Assembly: GCA_019634245.1 (NCBI GenBank)
Contig: JAHQVR010000189.1
Location: forward strand, 1 to 31,912
Direction: 5' to 3'
Length of the DNA stretch: 31,912 nt
DNA from: Gammaproteobacteria bacterium
GTDB taxonomy: Bacteria; Pseudomonadota; Gammaproteobacteria; Granulosicoccales; Granulosicoccaceae
Shown here in pieces: positions 8,968-18,627 of this stretch (positions are counted from its first letter, which is position 1; every line of letters starts with the position of its first letter). A model generated the notes under the pieces. That model saw only the letters and a program-made list of their open reading frames with translations, was not told where the DNA came from and made no database searches. Position numbers and translations under genes: made by a program.

Positions 8968-9942
8968 ATGAGCGATGATTTACAAGTAGCGGACACGATG
9001 GTGAGCGCCCGTGAGGTATTGGGCATTGACAGCGACATACGAGTACCCGCTTTTTCTGAAAAGACAGATCATGTGCCGCAGATCGATCCAGCCTATCGGT
9101 TCGATCGGGACGTGTCATTGGCGATTCTCGCAGGCTTTACACAAAATCGGCGAGTGATGATTCAGGGCTATCACGGCACCGGCAAATCAACTCACATTGA
9201 GCAAATTGCGGCTCGACTGAATTGGCCTTGTTTGCGGGTCAATCTCGATGGGCATATTTCCCGTTTGGATATGGTGGGCCGTGATGCGATTGTGGTACGT
9301 GATGGAAAGCAGGTGACGGAATTCCAGGAAGGTATTTTACCTTGGGCTCTGCAACGACCGGTAGCGCTCATTTTTGATGAGTTTGATGCCGGGAGACCGG
9401 ACGTTATGTTCGTGATACAACGAATACTTGAAAAAGACGGCAAGTTCACGTTGCTTGATCAAAATAGGGTGATCACGCCACACCCGGCATTTAGATTGTT
9501 TGCCACTGCTAACACCGTCGGTTTGGGGAATCTGAATGGGCTTTACCACGGTACCCAGTTACTCAACCAGGCTCAGATTGATCGATGGAACATCGTCGCA
9601 AAGCTCAACTATTTGTCGCCCACGGCTGAGGCCGAGATTGTGAATGCTCAAGTGCCCAAACTGACCACTCGAAGTGATGCAGTAGCATTGGTGAACTCGA
9701 TGGTAGCGTTGGCCGCTTTGACGCGAACCGGTTTTGCCGCTGGCGATGTCTCGACGGTGATGTCTCCAAGAACGGTCATTACCTGGGCCGAAAATGTGTT
9801 GATATTTGACGATATCGAACAAGCGTTTCGTCTGTCGTATCTCAATAAATGCGATGACGCTGAACAATCGATAGTCGCTGAGTACTATCAGCGAGCGATG
9901 GGTAAAGAACTGCCCGAGTCCATCGCAACCGATGATGGCTGA
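8968..9942 (+). CDS. cobS: Cobaltochelatase subunit CobS, AAA+ ATPase
   Basis: A 324-residue AAA+ protein that matches CobS strongly: the leader [20 protein letters not shown], Walker [11 protein letters not shown] (about 66-75), the [19 protein letters not shown] stretch, Walker [15 protein letters not shown] (about 133-146) and [18 protein letters not shown]. With CobT it forms the MoxR/Mg-chelatase-like motor that drives CobN to insert cobalt into hydrogenobyrinate diamide in aerobic B12 synthesis. No clear Shine-Dalgarno precedes the ATG at 8968; Met11 is an alternative start. It overlaps cobT by 11 nt. No other cobalamin gene is in the window, so the partner CobN must be elsewhere or absent. 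Confidence 0.92.
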   Translation: MSDDLQVADTMVSAREVLGIDSDIRVPAFSEKTDHVPQIDPAYRFDRDVSLAILAGFTQNRRVMIQGYHGTGKSTHIEQIAARLNWPCLRVNLDGHISRLDMVGRDAIVVRDGKQVTEFQEGILPWALQRPVALIFDEFDAGRPDVMFVIQRILEKDGKFTLLDQNRVITPHPAFRLFATANTVGLGNLNGLYHGTQLLNQAQIDRWNIVAKLNYLSPTAEAEIVNAQVPKLTTRSDAVALVNSMVALAALTRTGFAAGDVSTVMSPRTVITWAENVLIFDDIEQAFRLSYLNKCDDAEQSIVAEYYQRAMGKELPESIATDDG

Positions 9943-11656
9943 CGTTAGGCCCAGCTCTACACTGCGACAGCGTGAACGACACGGGGCGGCTAGCTTACGT
10001 GCTATTGCCGGCGTACCGAGCGCCGAGTACAGAGCCAATCGAATGCGAGTTGCGGGTATACCCCAGCCATTTGCCTCTCCCCACCTGGTAGCAGACTTCG
10101 GCGAAATTACGCTCACTCGCAGTCGGTCTATTGTGGACTCGTTGGGTTTACGGCTTCGGCACAGCGATTATGAGCTACACCAACAACTTACTCCAAGCTC
10201 GAACTTTGCGAGCATTTTGTTTGATATTTTCGAGCAATTGCGTTGTGAGTCTCTCGCTCCACGTGCCTGTCAAGGCATTCGCTCGAACATCGCAGCGGGG
10301 TTTGTCGGCTGGTGTCAGCAGGTGCATGCCGATGGGATGGCCGATAGCGAGCTGGGTGTCTTGCTTTATACGGTTGTACACATGGTGCGTGCTCGCTTAA
10401 TGGGCACGATAGAGGATGAATCGGCTGAGAGTCTAATTGAAGCGACACGGGCGAATCTTGGGCCGGTGCTGGGTCTTTATTTAAAGGGGTTGCAACATCT
10501 AGTGGATGATCAAGCCGCCTTTGCGGTACCGGCCAAAGCGATCAGCGAAGCGATTGAGGCGATGATTGACAGCGATGATCTTGCCATTGATGACAGTGAC
10601 TCTGCTAAGGAGCGTCATTCAATCATCCTACCGCCGGATTGGAATAAGGATACGCTGATAGATGCGTCGACCATGTTAGCCGATGCAGTGACAGCCAGTT
10701 ACGAAGAACAGTTAGATGCAGCCGGCGGGTATCACGTATTCACGCGGCAATACGATGTCGAGATAGAGGCAACCGCACTGTATCGCACAGCGCGAATCCA
10801 AACCTTAAGGCGCAAACTTGATCAAGGTGTGCAATCACAGGCGGTGAGTCTGACCAAATTAGCCCGTTCACTACAACGATTGTTTGCTGATCTGGCCATC
10901 GATGGCTGGTTGTTTGGCCAAGAAGAGGGTCTGATCGATGCTCGGCGATTGGCGCAGATGGTGAGTAATTCAGCCTATGCGCAAGTTTTCAAACAGGAAC
11001 TCTCCGCGCCTAGCTGCGATACGGTTGTGTCGTTTTTGGTGGACAATTCCGGGTCGATGAAGAAACAACGTTTCGCCGCAGTGGCGGTGTTACTGGATAC
11101 CTTTTGTCGCGCCCTGCAGATGATCGATGTCGCCACCGAAGTGCTGGGATTTACTACGGCAGATTGGAATGGAGGCCGAGCGATGCGTGATTGGCGTAAG
11201 ACAGGCAGTCCGGATAATCCGGGTAGGTTGGGGGAGACGCTGCACGTTGTCTATAAAGATGCCGATACCCACTGGCGCCGGGCCAGACTTGGGTTGGCCT
11301 GCATGCTAGAAACTCAGCATTTTCGCGAAGGTGTTGATGGAGAAGCACTGGTTTGGGCCTATCGCCGATTGCAGGCAAGACCCGAGCGGAGTCGTTATCT
11401 GGTGGTCATTTCCGATGGCGCTCCCATGGATACCGCTACCCACAATACTAATCAGGAAGGGTTTTTAGCCTCTCATTTGAGCGCGGTGGCGCAACACATT
11501 CATAAACAAACCGACATTCGGCTCGGAGGGGTCGGAATCGATCTGGATCTGAGCGACATGTATCCGAACTCGATTGCCAGTGATTTGAACGGCACCTTGG
11601 GTAATGCGAATTATCGATTGTTGCACGAGCTTTTTGTGCATCCCGCTCGGTCGTAA
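9932..11656 (+). CDS. cobT: Cobaltochelatase subunit CobT, VWA-domain protein
   Basis: A 574-residue partner of CobS. The C-terminal third is a von Willebrand A domain with the MIDAS motif DNSGS at about 371-375 ([18 protein letters not shown]), then [11 protein letters not shown], the family-specific [11 protein letters not shown] and [10 protein letters not shown] segments, and a [15 protein letters not shown] ending. The middle has only a short acidic stretch (about residues 210-225), less than in many CobT proteins. It overlaps the cobS 3' end by 11 nt, with ATG at 9932 and a second ATG directly after. It acts as the scaffold or adaptor between CobS and the CobN chelatase in the cytoplasm. 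Identification is firm; involvement in B12 synthesis in this organism is inferred. Confidence 0.92.
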   Translation: MMADVRPSSTLRQRERHGAASLRAIAGVPSAEYRANRMRVAGIPQPFASPHLVADFGEITLTRSRSIVDSLGLRLRHSDYELHQQLTPSSNFASILFDIFEQLRCESLAPRACQGIRSNIAAGFVGWCQQVHADGMADSELGVLLYTVVHMVRARLMGTIEDESAESLIEATRANLGPVLGLYLKGLQHLVDDQAAFAVPAKAISEAIEAMIDSDDLAIDDSDSAKERHSIILPPDWNKDTLIDASTMLADAVTASYEEQLDAAGGYHVFTRQYDVEIEATALYRTARIQTLRRKLDQGVQSQAVSLTKLARSLQRLFADLAIDGWLFGQEEGLIDARRLAQMVSNSAYAQVFKQELSAPSCDTVVSFLVDNSGSMKKQRFAAVAVLLDTFCRALQMIDVATEVLGFTTADWNGGRAMRDWRKTGSPDNPGRLGETLHVVYKDADTHWRRARLGLACMLETQHFREGVDGEALVWAYRRLQARPERSRYLVVISDGAPMDTATHNTNQEGFLASHLSAVAQHIHKQTDIRLGGVGIDLDLSDMYPNSIASDLNGTLGNANYRLLHELFVHPARS

Positions 11657-11719
11657 GACCTAAAGTTGGTTTTATCTCCTCAGAGATGCCTGCTACTGTA
11701 TTATTAGTTCCAGCTTCTT

Positions 11720-14326
11720 ATGTCAGCGCAGCAAATCATGCAGGATCAATACGACCCATCCGCTATCGAGGCCAGTGTCCAAAAAGTCTGGCAGGCTAAC
11801 AGTGCCTTCGAGGTGATCGAAGATCCTGACAAGCCTAAATACTATTGCCTCTGTATGTTTCCCTACCCCAGTGGCAGCTTGCACATGGGGCATGTTCGGA
11901 ATTACACCATCGGTGACGTTGTTTCCCGGTACAAGCGCATGCAGGGCTTTAACGTGCTTCAGCCCATGGGCTGGGATGCGTTTGGATTACCCGCTGAAAA
12001 TGCTGCCATTAAAAACAATGCTCCTCCGGCCGATTGGACCTACAAAAATATTGAAGAAATGCGGGAGCAATTACAACGGTTGGGCATTGCCTACGATTGG
12101 TCGCGAGAACTGGCAACTTGCAAGCCGGAGTACTACCAATGGGAGCAATGGTTTTTCACCAAACTGGTAGAAAAAGGCTTAGCGTACAAAAAAATGGCTG
12201 TGGTTAATTGGGACCCGATCGAGCAAACGGTATTGGCGAATGAGCAGGTGGATGCTGAAGGTCGGGGTTGGCGATCGGGGGCGCAGGTGGAGCGGCGAGA
12301 AATTCCCCAATGGTTTTTAAAGATCACCCAGTACGCCGATGAACTGTTGGAAGAAACCGAGAAACTTGACGGTTGGCCTGACGCTGTTCGCACCATGCAA
12401 CGTAATTGGATCGGTCGTTCAGAGGGTGTTGAATTCGATTTTCGGCTCAAAGATTCGCCAGAGGTTATTCGCGTGTACACCACGCGTCCGGATACCGTTG
12501 CAGGGGTTACTTACATGGCTGTGGCCGCTGAACACCCGGTCGCTCGTGAAGCGGCCAAATCAAATGTCGGAGTTCAGGACTTTATTGATGAGTGCCTCAA
12601 GACGGGCACGTCAGAGGCGGTCTTGGAAAAGATGGAAAAACGCGGCTACCCACTTGGGATAGAGGCGATCAACCCGGTGTCCGGTGAAGCTGTACCTGTA
12701 TATGTGGCTAACTTTGTATTGATTACCTACGGCACTGGGGCTGTGATGGCAGTGCCTGGGCACGATCAGCGTGATCACGAATTCGCGACCAAATACGAAT
12801 TACCTATTAAACAAGTGGTGCAATCGACCAAACAGAGCGTGGATGTTGCAGAAGCTGCTTTTACTGACAAGCAAAATACGGTATCGATCAACTCGGGTCA
12901 ATTCGATGGTCTGGATTTCGAACAATGCTTTGATGCTTGTGCCGAGTTTTTAGCAAAAGAAGCGAATGGAGAAAGGAAGGTTAACTATCGATTGCGCGAT
13001 TGGGGAGTGTCGAGGCAGCGTTATTGGGGGTGTCCGATCCCGATCATCTATGACAAAGACGGCAACGTTCATGTGGTGCCTGAAGAGGACCTGCCGGTAC
13101 TGCTGCCAGAGAATGTTGAGTATTCGGGGGTTAAATCGCCGATAAAAGAAGATCCAGAGTTTTTCAACACGGTGGTGCCTGGAACGGATCAGCCTGGCAC
13201 GCGAGAAACAGATACGTTCGATACGTTTTTCGAATCCAGCTGGTACTACGCACGGTATTGTTGCCCAGAAGCCCAAGCTATGGTGGATGAGCGAGCTAAC
13301 TATTGGCTGCCGGTCGATCAATACATCGGCGGTGTAGAGCATGCGGTACTGCATTTGTTGTATGCGCGCTTCTTCCACAAACTGATGCGTGATGTTGGGC
13401 TCTTGGAAAGTGATGAACCGTTTACTCGTTTGCTCACGCAAGGCATGGTGGTGTCTGAGACTTTCTACCGTACTTCTGACAATGGTCAGCCGGAGTACTT
13501 TAACTACAAAGAAGTCGATATTACTACAGACGATAAGGGGCGAATCGGTTCTGCTACGCTAAAAGCCGATGGTAAGCCTGTGACTGTCGGGCGCATCGAG
13601 AAAATGTCCAAATCCAAGAATAATGGCGTCGATCCTTTAGAAATGATTAGCCGTTATGGCGCTGATACGGTGCGATTATTCTCTGTCAGTGATACGCCTC
13701 CTCATCAGTCCTTAGAGTGGAAAGAAGGTGGCGTGGAAGGTATGCATCGGTTTTTGAAGCGCGTATGGAGAGAGGTTAATTCACTGCAAGGACTCGCTGA
13801 TGAAGATATCGAGGCTGATTCTTTAACCGCCGACCAAAAATCATTGCGGCGAAAAACCCATGAAACCATTGCCAAAGTCACCGATGATATCGAACGGCGT
13901 TTCACGTTTAATACGGCCATAGCGTCGATGATGGAATTGTTTAATGAAGCGAGCAAATTCTCAGACGCTTCGCCACAGGGTCAAGCGGTTTTGCATGAGG
14001 CCTATAGTGCGTTGGTTAGGCTATTGAGTCCGCTGACGCCACACATCACCCATGAATTGTGGCAGCGGCTTGGGTATCAAAGCCCATTGATCAATGAAGC
14101 GTGGCCAGAGTGTGATGAAGAGGCATTGGTGCGCGATAGTTTGGAATTGGTTGTGCAGGTCAATGGCAAGCGCCGTGCAGCGGTCGTGGTTGCAGCCAAT
14201 GCGAGTAAAGAAGCGTGTGAAATAGCGGCAAAGGCAGACGACAATGTGGCCCGCCATCTGAATGGATTGACCGTTCGGAAAGTCATTGTGGTACCGGGAA
14301 AGCTGGTGAATATCGTTGCCAACTAG
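11720..14326 (+). CDS. leuS: Leucyl-tRNA synthetase
   Basis: An 868-residue class I synthetase that charges tRNA-Leu in the cytoplasm; E. coli LeuS has 860. The HIGH-type motif is HMGH at about 55-58 ([14 protein letters not shown]) and the KMSKS loop is at about 628-632. The CP1 editing domain begins near the [11 protein letters not shown] segment, whose Thr-rich motif is intact. The C-terminal anticodon-binding and tail domains are complete ([13 protein letters not shown] to the end). No strong Shine-Dalgarno precedes the ATG at 11720. In many gammaproteobacteria lptE and holA follow leuS; here an EamA transporter follows and lptE lies about 3.8 kb downstream. Confidence 0.97.
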   Translation: MSAQQIMQDQYDPSAIEASVQKVWQANSAFEVIEDPDKPKYYCLCMFPYPSGSLHMGHVRNYTIGDVVSRYKRMQGFNVLQPMGWDAFGLPAENAAIKNNAPPADWTYKNIEEMREQLQRLGIAYDWSRELATCKPEYYQWEQWFFTKLVEKGLAYKKMAVVNWDPIEQTVLANEQVDAEGRGWRSGAQVERREIPQWFLKITQYADELLEETEKLDGWPDAVRTMQRNWIGRSEGVEFDFRLKDSPEVIRVYTTRPDTVAGVTYMAVAAEHPVAREAAKSNVGVQDFIDECLKTGTSEAVLEKMEKRGYPLGIEAINPVSGEAVPVYVANFVLITYGTGAVMAVPGHDQRDHEFATKYELPIKQVVQSTKQSVDVAEAAFTDKQNTVSINSGQFDGLDFEQCFDACAEFLAKEANGERKVNYRLRDWGVSRQRYWGCPIPIIYDKDGNVHVVPEEDLPVLLPENVEYSGVKSPIKEDPEFFNTVVPGTDQPGTRETDTFDTFFESSWYYARYCCPEAQAMVDERANYWLPVDQYIGGVEHAVLHLLYARFFHKLMRDVGLLESDEPFTRLLTQGMVVSETFYRTSDNGQPEYFNYKEVDITTDDKGRIGSATLKADGKPVTVGRIEKMSKSKNNGVDPLEMISRYGADTVRLFSVSDTPPHQSLEWKEGGVEGMHRFLKRVWREVNSLQGLADEDIEADSLTADQKSLRRKTHETIAKVTDDIERRFTFNTAIASMMELFNEASKFSDASPQGQAVLHEAYSALVRLLSPLTPHITHELWQRLGYQSPLINEAWPECDEEALVRDSLELVVQVNGKRRAAVVVAANASKEACEIAAKADDNVARHLNGLTVRKVIVVPGKLVNIVAN

Positions 14327-14493
14327 CGATAAGCAGCAGCTAGTTGTCCCAGCACTATCAGATCGATCTATTGGTTCTCGTTACCACATTCCAGAGCTTC
14401 TGATAGGGCGCTTCACCGAAGATCCTCTAGGCAACGGTCGCCGAGCATCCAGATGATGAACACTCGTTGGCCGCACCGGTTGTTCAATCCATT

Positions 14494-15402
14494 GTGAAAA
14501 ACACCGCACCCATTTACTTTTTATTGTGCTTAACCGCTTTATTTTGGGGTGGAAACACCGTGGCTGGGCGTTTGGGATCGTTAGATTGGCAACCCATGAC
14601 GTTGACCTTTGCGCGTTGGTTGCTGGCCTCTTTGGTGATTTTGCCGTTTGCCTGGCATAAAACACGGGCCGATTGGCCGACGATTCGAACCAATGGTGCA
14701 TTGTTGTTTGCGTTGGGCGCTGTGGGGTTGGGTGGTTTTAATATGTTGCTTTATCTGGCCTTAACTAAGACCACTGCAGTTAACGCCAGCATTCTCCAAG
14801 CGTATATGCCGGCATTTATTTTTATTCTAAATTTTGTCGTACTAGGTGTTCGCGTACGTGCCCTTCAGCTCTTGGGTTTGCTCGTATCGATGATTGGAGT
14901 GCTCGTGACTTGTACGCGAGGCAATCCAGCGGCGTTTTTCAACGAGGGGTTTAATACCGGTGATGTGATCATGCTGATGGCCTGTGTGGTTTATGCAGGT
15001 TACACGTTTGGGCTGCGCTGGCGGCCCAATATAGACTGGATGAGTTTTATGCTGGTCGTATTTACCGGTGCGACAATCGCGGCAACCCCGTTTATGATAT
15101 ATGAATTAGTGACACAGCCATTCTCTGTGCCTGGCTGGCGCGGATGGGCTGTACTTTGTTACGCTGTGTTGTTTCCTACCTTTTGCAGTCAGTTGTTCTA
15201 TGCCAAAGGTGTGGCAGCGATTGGCGGGAATCGCGCCGGATTGTTTATAAATTTAGTTCCAATATTTGGCTCCGTGCTGGCGGTGTTGATACTGCAGGAG
15301 TTGTTTCAATGGTTCCATGCGGTTGGATTGCTATTGGTTGTTGGTGGCATACTTGTGGCTGAACGATCCGAATTAATACTGAAGACAGACAAAAAGAACT
15401 AA
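14494..15402 (+). CDS. EamA/DMT-family transporter (drug/metabolite exporter type)
   Basis: An inner-membrane protein of about 302 residues with the ten-helix, two-EamA-repeat layout. The first helix carries the hallmark LTALFWGGNTVAGR, and a later one the VGLGGFNMLLYLAL motif. Family members export amino acids, nucleosides or other metabolites; no substrate can be assigned. The start is uncertain. There is no ATG in frame, only TTG at 14467 and GTG at 14494, neither with a clear ribosome-binding site; GTG is chosen because it places the first helix at the usual distance from the N-terminus. The gene stands 167 nt after leuS and 30 nt before the YtoQ-family gene, so it may be cotranscribed with the latter. 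Confidence 0.85.
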   Translation: MKNTAPIYFLLCLTALFWGGNTVAGRLGSLDWQPMTLTFARWLLASLVILPFAWHKTRADWPTIRTNGALLFALGAVGLGGFNMLLYLALTKTTAVNASILQAYMPAFIFILNFVVLGVRVRALQLLGLLVSMIGVLVTCTRGNPAAFFNEGFNTGDVIMLMACVVYAGYTFGLRWRPNIDWMSFMLVVFTGATIAATPFMIYELVTQPFSVPGWRGWAVLCYAVLFPTFCSQLFYAKGVAAIGGNRAGLFINLVPIFGSVLAVLILQELFQWFHAVGLLLVVGGILVAERSELILKTDKKN

Positions 15403-15432
15403 TTATTTAACGGTATCTGTGGAGGGCTGACA

Positions 15433-15876
15433 ATGCATTGGACTGTTTATCTATCGGGTGAAATTCACACCGATTGGCGGGATCAGATTATCAATGGCGC
15501 TAAAGCGGCCGGGTTGGATATTACGTTCACTTCCGCAGTGACAGACCATCCAGCCAGTGATGCTGCGGGGGATGTTCTGGGCGGGGAGGACCAACCGTTC
15601 TGGCGAGATCATAAATCGGCAAAGGTCAACGCTATTCGTACCCACACTCTATTGCAAAAAAGTGATATTGCTGTCATTCGCTTTGGTGATCAGTACAAAC
15701 AGTGGAATGCCGCTTTCGATGCCGGATACTGCGCTGCTAGCGGTACGCCGTATATTACCTTGCATGACGAATCCATTATTCACCCATTGAAAGAAGTTGA
15801 CGCGGCTGCGCTGGCGTGGGCACAAACACCGGAGCAGGTGGTTGAAGTGTTGCGTTATGCGATAGCGCAAAAGTAG
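15433..15876 (+). CDS. ytoQ: YtoQ family protein
   Basis: A 147-residue cytoplasmic protein. The opening MHWTVYLSGEIHTDWRDQI, the central GGEDQPFWRDHKSAKVNAIRT block and DIAVIRFGDQYKQWNAAFDAG match the YtoQ family, named after a B. subtilis protein. The fold looks like that of nucleoside 2-deoxyribosyltransferases (YLSGE start, then FGDQYKQWNAAFDAGY), so nucleotide-related chemistry is possible, but as far as I know the function is not established. GGAGGG lies 6-7 nt ahead of the ATG. Its stop is 2 nt from the stop of the convergent RNB gene. Confidence 0.85.
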   Translation: MHWTVYLSGEIHTDWRDQIINGAKAAGLDITFTSAVTDHPASDAAGDVLGGEDQPFWRDHKSAKVNAIRTHTLLQKSDIAVIRFGDQYKQWNAAFDAGYCAASGTPYITLHDESIIHPLKEVDAAALAWAQTPEQVVEVLRYAIAQK

Positions 15877-15881
15877 CGCTA
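15863..15881. repeat. Small hairpin spanning the convergent ytoQ and RNB stop codons
   Basis: TAGCGC (15863-15868) and GCGCTA (15876-15881) pair around a 7-nt loop. Both stop codons, TAG at 15874-15876 and the complement of CTA at 15879-15881, lie within it. At 6 bp and with no T-tract on either side it is a weak terminator at best. Confidence 0.35.
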
Positions 15882-17465
15882 AGCCAACCAGAGCGACAGT
15901 GCGTACCGGCGGCTCATTGCATCGTAGCCACGCACCGACAACTCCACCTCATCACCGAGAAAAAATTCTGGCCCGGCGTCGCTGGTAGCGGAGATATCGG
16001 TGAAGGAGTACTGAGTGTTGTACTGTTCGTTCAAATCCTGACGGTATACTTTTAAATCAATGGCAAACGCATCGACGGCCACATAAAGATGCTCACTACG
16101 TCCACCCATTACAGTGCCTCGATGACGCGGAGCGGAGTCCGCCACCAAATCCAGTGTTAGGATTTGATGAATAACTTCCAGCTGCAGTGCTTTGTCTAGC
16201 ATCTTTTGGGTCTGCTTGGCACGGTTTCCAGCGGCGATAATGTCAGCCTGGTGTTGTGCATCCTCTGGATGGGAAGCCGCTTTGTCTCCCAACGCATCGA
16301 GCAATTCCTTGTGTGTGAATATGCCCACAATCTCTCTCATCGGGGAAGAGAATCGAGCGTAGCTTGGTGCTCTTAGTGCATAGTGTCGACCGGGTTCAGC
16401 GCGAAATTCTGATGCGCGGTTGGTCATGAGTATTTGCCGCTCTATCGCTTTGGCTAGGCGCTCATCCTGGCCATTTCGGGGAAGTTTTTGCACATAGTCG
16501 GCTAAGGGTTGGTGTTGATGCCAATGCCAACGCTGATCGAGCTTTCGAGTTTCAATTAGGGACTCCAAGGCCGAACGTAACTTATTGTGGGCTTGCTTTA
16601 GTGGCGGCTCATGTACTCTGAAAATGGGTTGGAGCGCCTGCTCCTGTGGCAGCAACGCTGTGAATAGCTTTGCGCCCTCCATATTACATATAAGGCTGAG
16701 TTGTTCGTTGTAGCGCTCGGTGTCGTAGCGCCTACGCTCACCCAGAGTGAATCTAGGTGGGTCACCTTCAATTTTTATGTCAGCCTCTACTCGATCGTAG
16801 GTGATGACGTCACGATCATCGGCTTTAGCAATCAGTAATTCACCCAGCAACTGTAGTAGCCTCAGCGACTCGCCAAACGGTGTGTGTTTGTAGCCGTGAC
16901 CTTTGCCTTGGCTCAAGGCATCCAGATAAATTTGAACTCCTGCGTAGTTGAGTTTGGCCTGGCTGCAGATCAATGCCCGCACCACAGTCGTTTTTTCTAC
17001 CGTTCCCTGTTCTGATAGAACTATGTCAAACACCAGTGAACGGCGATCCACCTTAGGGTTTAACGACACTAAATCTTCTGACAGTTCTCTGGGCAGCATC
17101 GCGACCGCTTGGTTGGGCAGGTAGTAGCTAGCACCTCGACGCAGTGCTTCGATAAAGAGCGCGCTATCCGGTCGTATGTAATAGGCCGCATCAGCCAACG
17201 CATAGCGCAATCGAAATCCGGCGCTGGATTTTTCAATATAAAGAGCTTGATCCAAGTCTTTGGAATCAGGATTGTCGATGGTGACAAATGGCAGGTCGCG
17301 CCAGTCGGTGAGTCTGGGATCATCGAGGCCTGGGTTATCCAACCAGTACCGCGCCTCATCTAAACAGTCTTGTGGATGTGTAGGCATGAGGTCAAATCGC
17401 GCCAGAACATCCGCAATTATATCCGTAGGTAAAGGCAGTTTTGGTGAGGTATCAGTGTTACTCAT
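15879..17465 (-). CDS. RNB-domain ribonuclease (RNase II family, short form)
   Basis: A 528-residue protein made almost wholly of an RNB 3'-5' exoribonuclease domain with a small S1-like C-terminal part (from about RGTVMGGRSEHLYVAVDAF); the N-terminal cold-shock domains of RNase II/R are missing. The active-site segment TIDNPDSKDLDQAL gives D64, D70 and D72. The fourth acidic residue of E. coli RNase II (D210) is replaced by Q73, which I recall from other short RNB proteins. The later SPMREIVGIFTHKEL block is the counterpart of the RNase II SPIRKYGDMINHR region, with changed acidic positions. It is translated from ATG at 17465, overlapping the upstream PLD gene by 8 nt, so the two are a coupled unit. 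Activity is likely but not certain given the substitutions. Confidence 0.88.
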   Translation of the reverse strand: MSNTDTSPKLPLPTDIIADVLARFDLMPTHPQDCLDEARYWLDNPGLDDPRLTDWRDLPFVTIDNPDSKDLDQALYIEKSSAGFRLRYALADAAYYIRPDSALFIEALRRGASYYLPNQAVAMLPRELSEDLVSLNPKVDRRSLVFDIVLSEQGTVEKTTVVRALICSQAKLNYAGVQIYLDALSQGKGHGYKHTPFGESLRLLQLLGELLIAKADDRDVITYDRVEADIKIEGDPPRFTLGERRRYDTERYNEQLSLICNMEGAKLFTALLPQEQALQPIFRVHEPPLKQAHNKLRSALESLIETRKLDQRWHWHQHQPLADYVQKLPRNGQDERLAKAIERQILMTNRASEFRAEPGRHYALRAPSYARFSSPMREIVGIFTHKELLDALGDKAASHPEDAQHQADIIAAGNRAKQTQKMLDKALQLEVIHQILTLDLVADSAPRHRGTVMGGRSEHLYVAVDAFAIDLKVYRQDLNEQYNTQYSFTDISATSDAGPEFFLGDEVELSVRGYDAMSRRYALSLWLA

Positions 17466-17988
17466 GATCGATTATGGGGTCTGGACAGTATTCTCGGCGT
17501 CGGCAGGTTTTGCAGTATTCGCCTAGATACAGAGTGTCAATCCAATCCATCAGTTCCTGAATATGGTCGCTGTTGTCAAAAACGAATCCAGCTTCAAAGT
17601 TTCTTTTATCTGCATGTTTACTGCCCAAGCCCGCACCAGTGAGATTTGCTGAGCCGATAAACGCCTGGGTGCCGTCGATAACAATGGCCTTGGTGTGTAC
17701 CCTTGGACAGAGAATTCGTTCAAACAGGTCACTTGAAACCAAGGCATCAAATTGGTCGAAATCTTCTCGAAATCGAGGGCCTGGTTCTTTGGCGTGAATC
17801 AAACGAACCGCAACGCCGTCCGTCACCAGTTTATCCAACAATGCGAGTAAAGGTTTAAATCTGCCATCGATGTCTATGTGTAGGTCTTTAATGTCTGCCG
17901 TGACGATCCAAAGAAACTGCTGAGCCTTGGCAAGTTCGGTCTGAACGAACTTAGTGTAAATATCGCGATTGAGCAGCAACTGATGCAT
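17458..17988 (-). CDS. Phospholipase D-like protein, single HKD motif
   Basis: A 176-residue protein with one HKD motif, H98-x-K100-x4-D105 (RVHTKAIVID), followed by the GSAN element at 112-115. Single-HKD proteins work as dimers and include the Nuc/Zucchini nucleases as well as lipases. There is no signal peptide or membrane segment, so it is cytoplasmic and a nuclease-type role is more likely than phospholipase. The C-terminal tail has C159-x2-C162-x5-C168 and H175, which could bind a metal. It is the first gene of a pair; its stop overlaps the start of the RNB ribonuclease by 8 nt. No clear Shine-Dalgarno precedes the ATG at 17988. It is divergent from lptE, 93 nt away. Confidence 0.82.
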   Translation of the reverse strand: MHQLLLNRDIYTKFVQTELAKAQQFLWIVTADIKDLHIDIDGRFKPLLALLDKLVTDGVAVRLIHAKEPGPRFREDFDQFDALVSSDLFERILCPRVHTKAIVIDGTQAFIGSANLTGAGLGSKHADKRNFEAGFVFDNSDHIQELMDWIDTLYLGEYCKTCRRREYCPDPIIDHE

Positions 17989-18081
17989 GATTGGCAGTGT
18001 AGCGGTTTTTAGCTTGGTGGACGCTTTTAGAGGTTTCGGTTTACCATCGAAGCTAGATTCAGCGATTCTTCAAGGATCCCT

Positions 18082-18627
18082 ATGTTCAATTCGCTTCGCG
18101 ACGTACTGTTATTGTCAATGATCGTGATGGTGCTGGCCTCGTGCGGTTTTAGGCCACGTGGTAGTGTTTCGGAACTGACCGATCCGGGTGCGGTGTATAT
18201 TGATGTCGGCCGAGCTGTGACGATTCGCAATGAATTGGAAGCGATGCTGAGGGATCGAGCCTTTACGATTGCCCGCAATCGTGATGTCGCCGATATTTTA
18301 CTCAGGCTCTCGGACGAAGACGAGAGCGAGCGTATTGTGTCAGTTCAGCAAACGGGCCGTGTTAGCGAACTCGAGCTCAATCATTCCATTAACATGCAAA
18401 TAGCACAGCGCAAAGGCGATGAAGCGCCGCGCTACGAAGCTGGTGCAATTCCAAACCGTGTCGAAGTCCGCCGTGAATACACCTACGATGAACGTGGTGT
18501 CTTGGGTAAAGAGGCAGAGGCGCAGATACTGCGAGATGAAATGCGTGAAGAATTGGTGAGGCAGATAGTGTTGCGAGCCGTGGCAAGCCTGGCGCCAGCA
18601 TCAGTATCCGCGGGTGCGATCAACTAA
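18082..18627 (+). CDS. lptE: LPS-assembly lipoprotein LptE (RlpB)
   Basis: A 181-residue lipoprotein with lipobox LAS-C at 18-21 and the CGFRPRG start that marks LptE (CGF-x-LRG in many). The body fits the family: ILLRLSDEDESERIVSVQQTGRVSELEL, then the REYTYDERGVLGKEAEAQILRDEMREELVRQIVLR ending is split here only by the usual LptE spacing. LptE plugs the LptD barrel in the outer membrane during LPS export. Gly at +2 agrees with outer-membrane sorting. AAGGA lies 5-6 nt ahead of the ATG. It is separated from leuS, its usual neighbour, and no holA follows. Its last 27 nt overlap the 3' end of the opposite-strand ghrA-like gene. Confidence 0.85.
   Translation: MFNSLRDVLLLSMIVMVLASCGFRPRGSVSELTDPGAVYIDVGRAVTIRNELEAMLRDRAFTIARNRDVADILLRLSDEDESERIVSVQQTGRVSELELNHSINMQIAQRKGDEAPRYEAGAIPNRVEVRREYTYDERGVLGKEAEAQILRDEMREELVRQIVLRAVASLAPASVSAGAIN

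Noticed and set aside
14355..14406. Inverted repeat CTATCAGA / TCTGATAG after leuS
   Set aside because: The arms are 8 bp with a 36-nt loop and no T-tract; this is likely chance.
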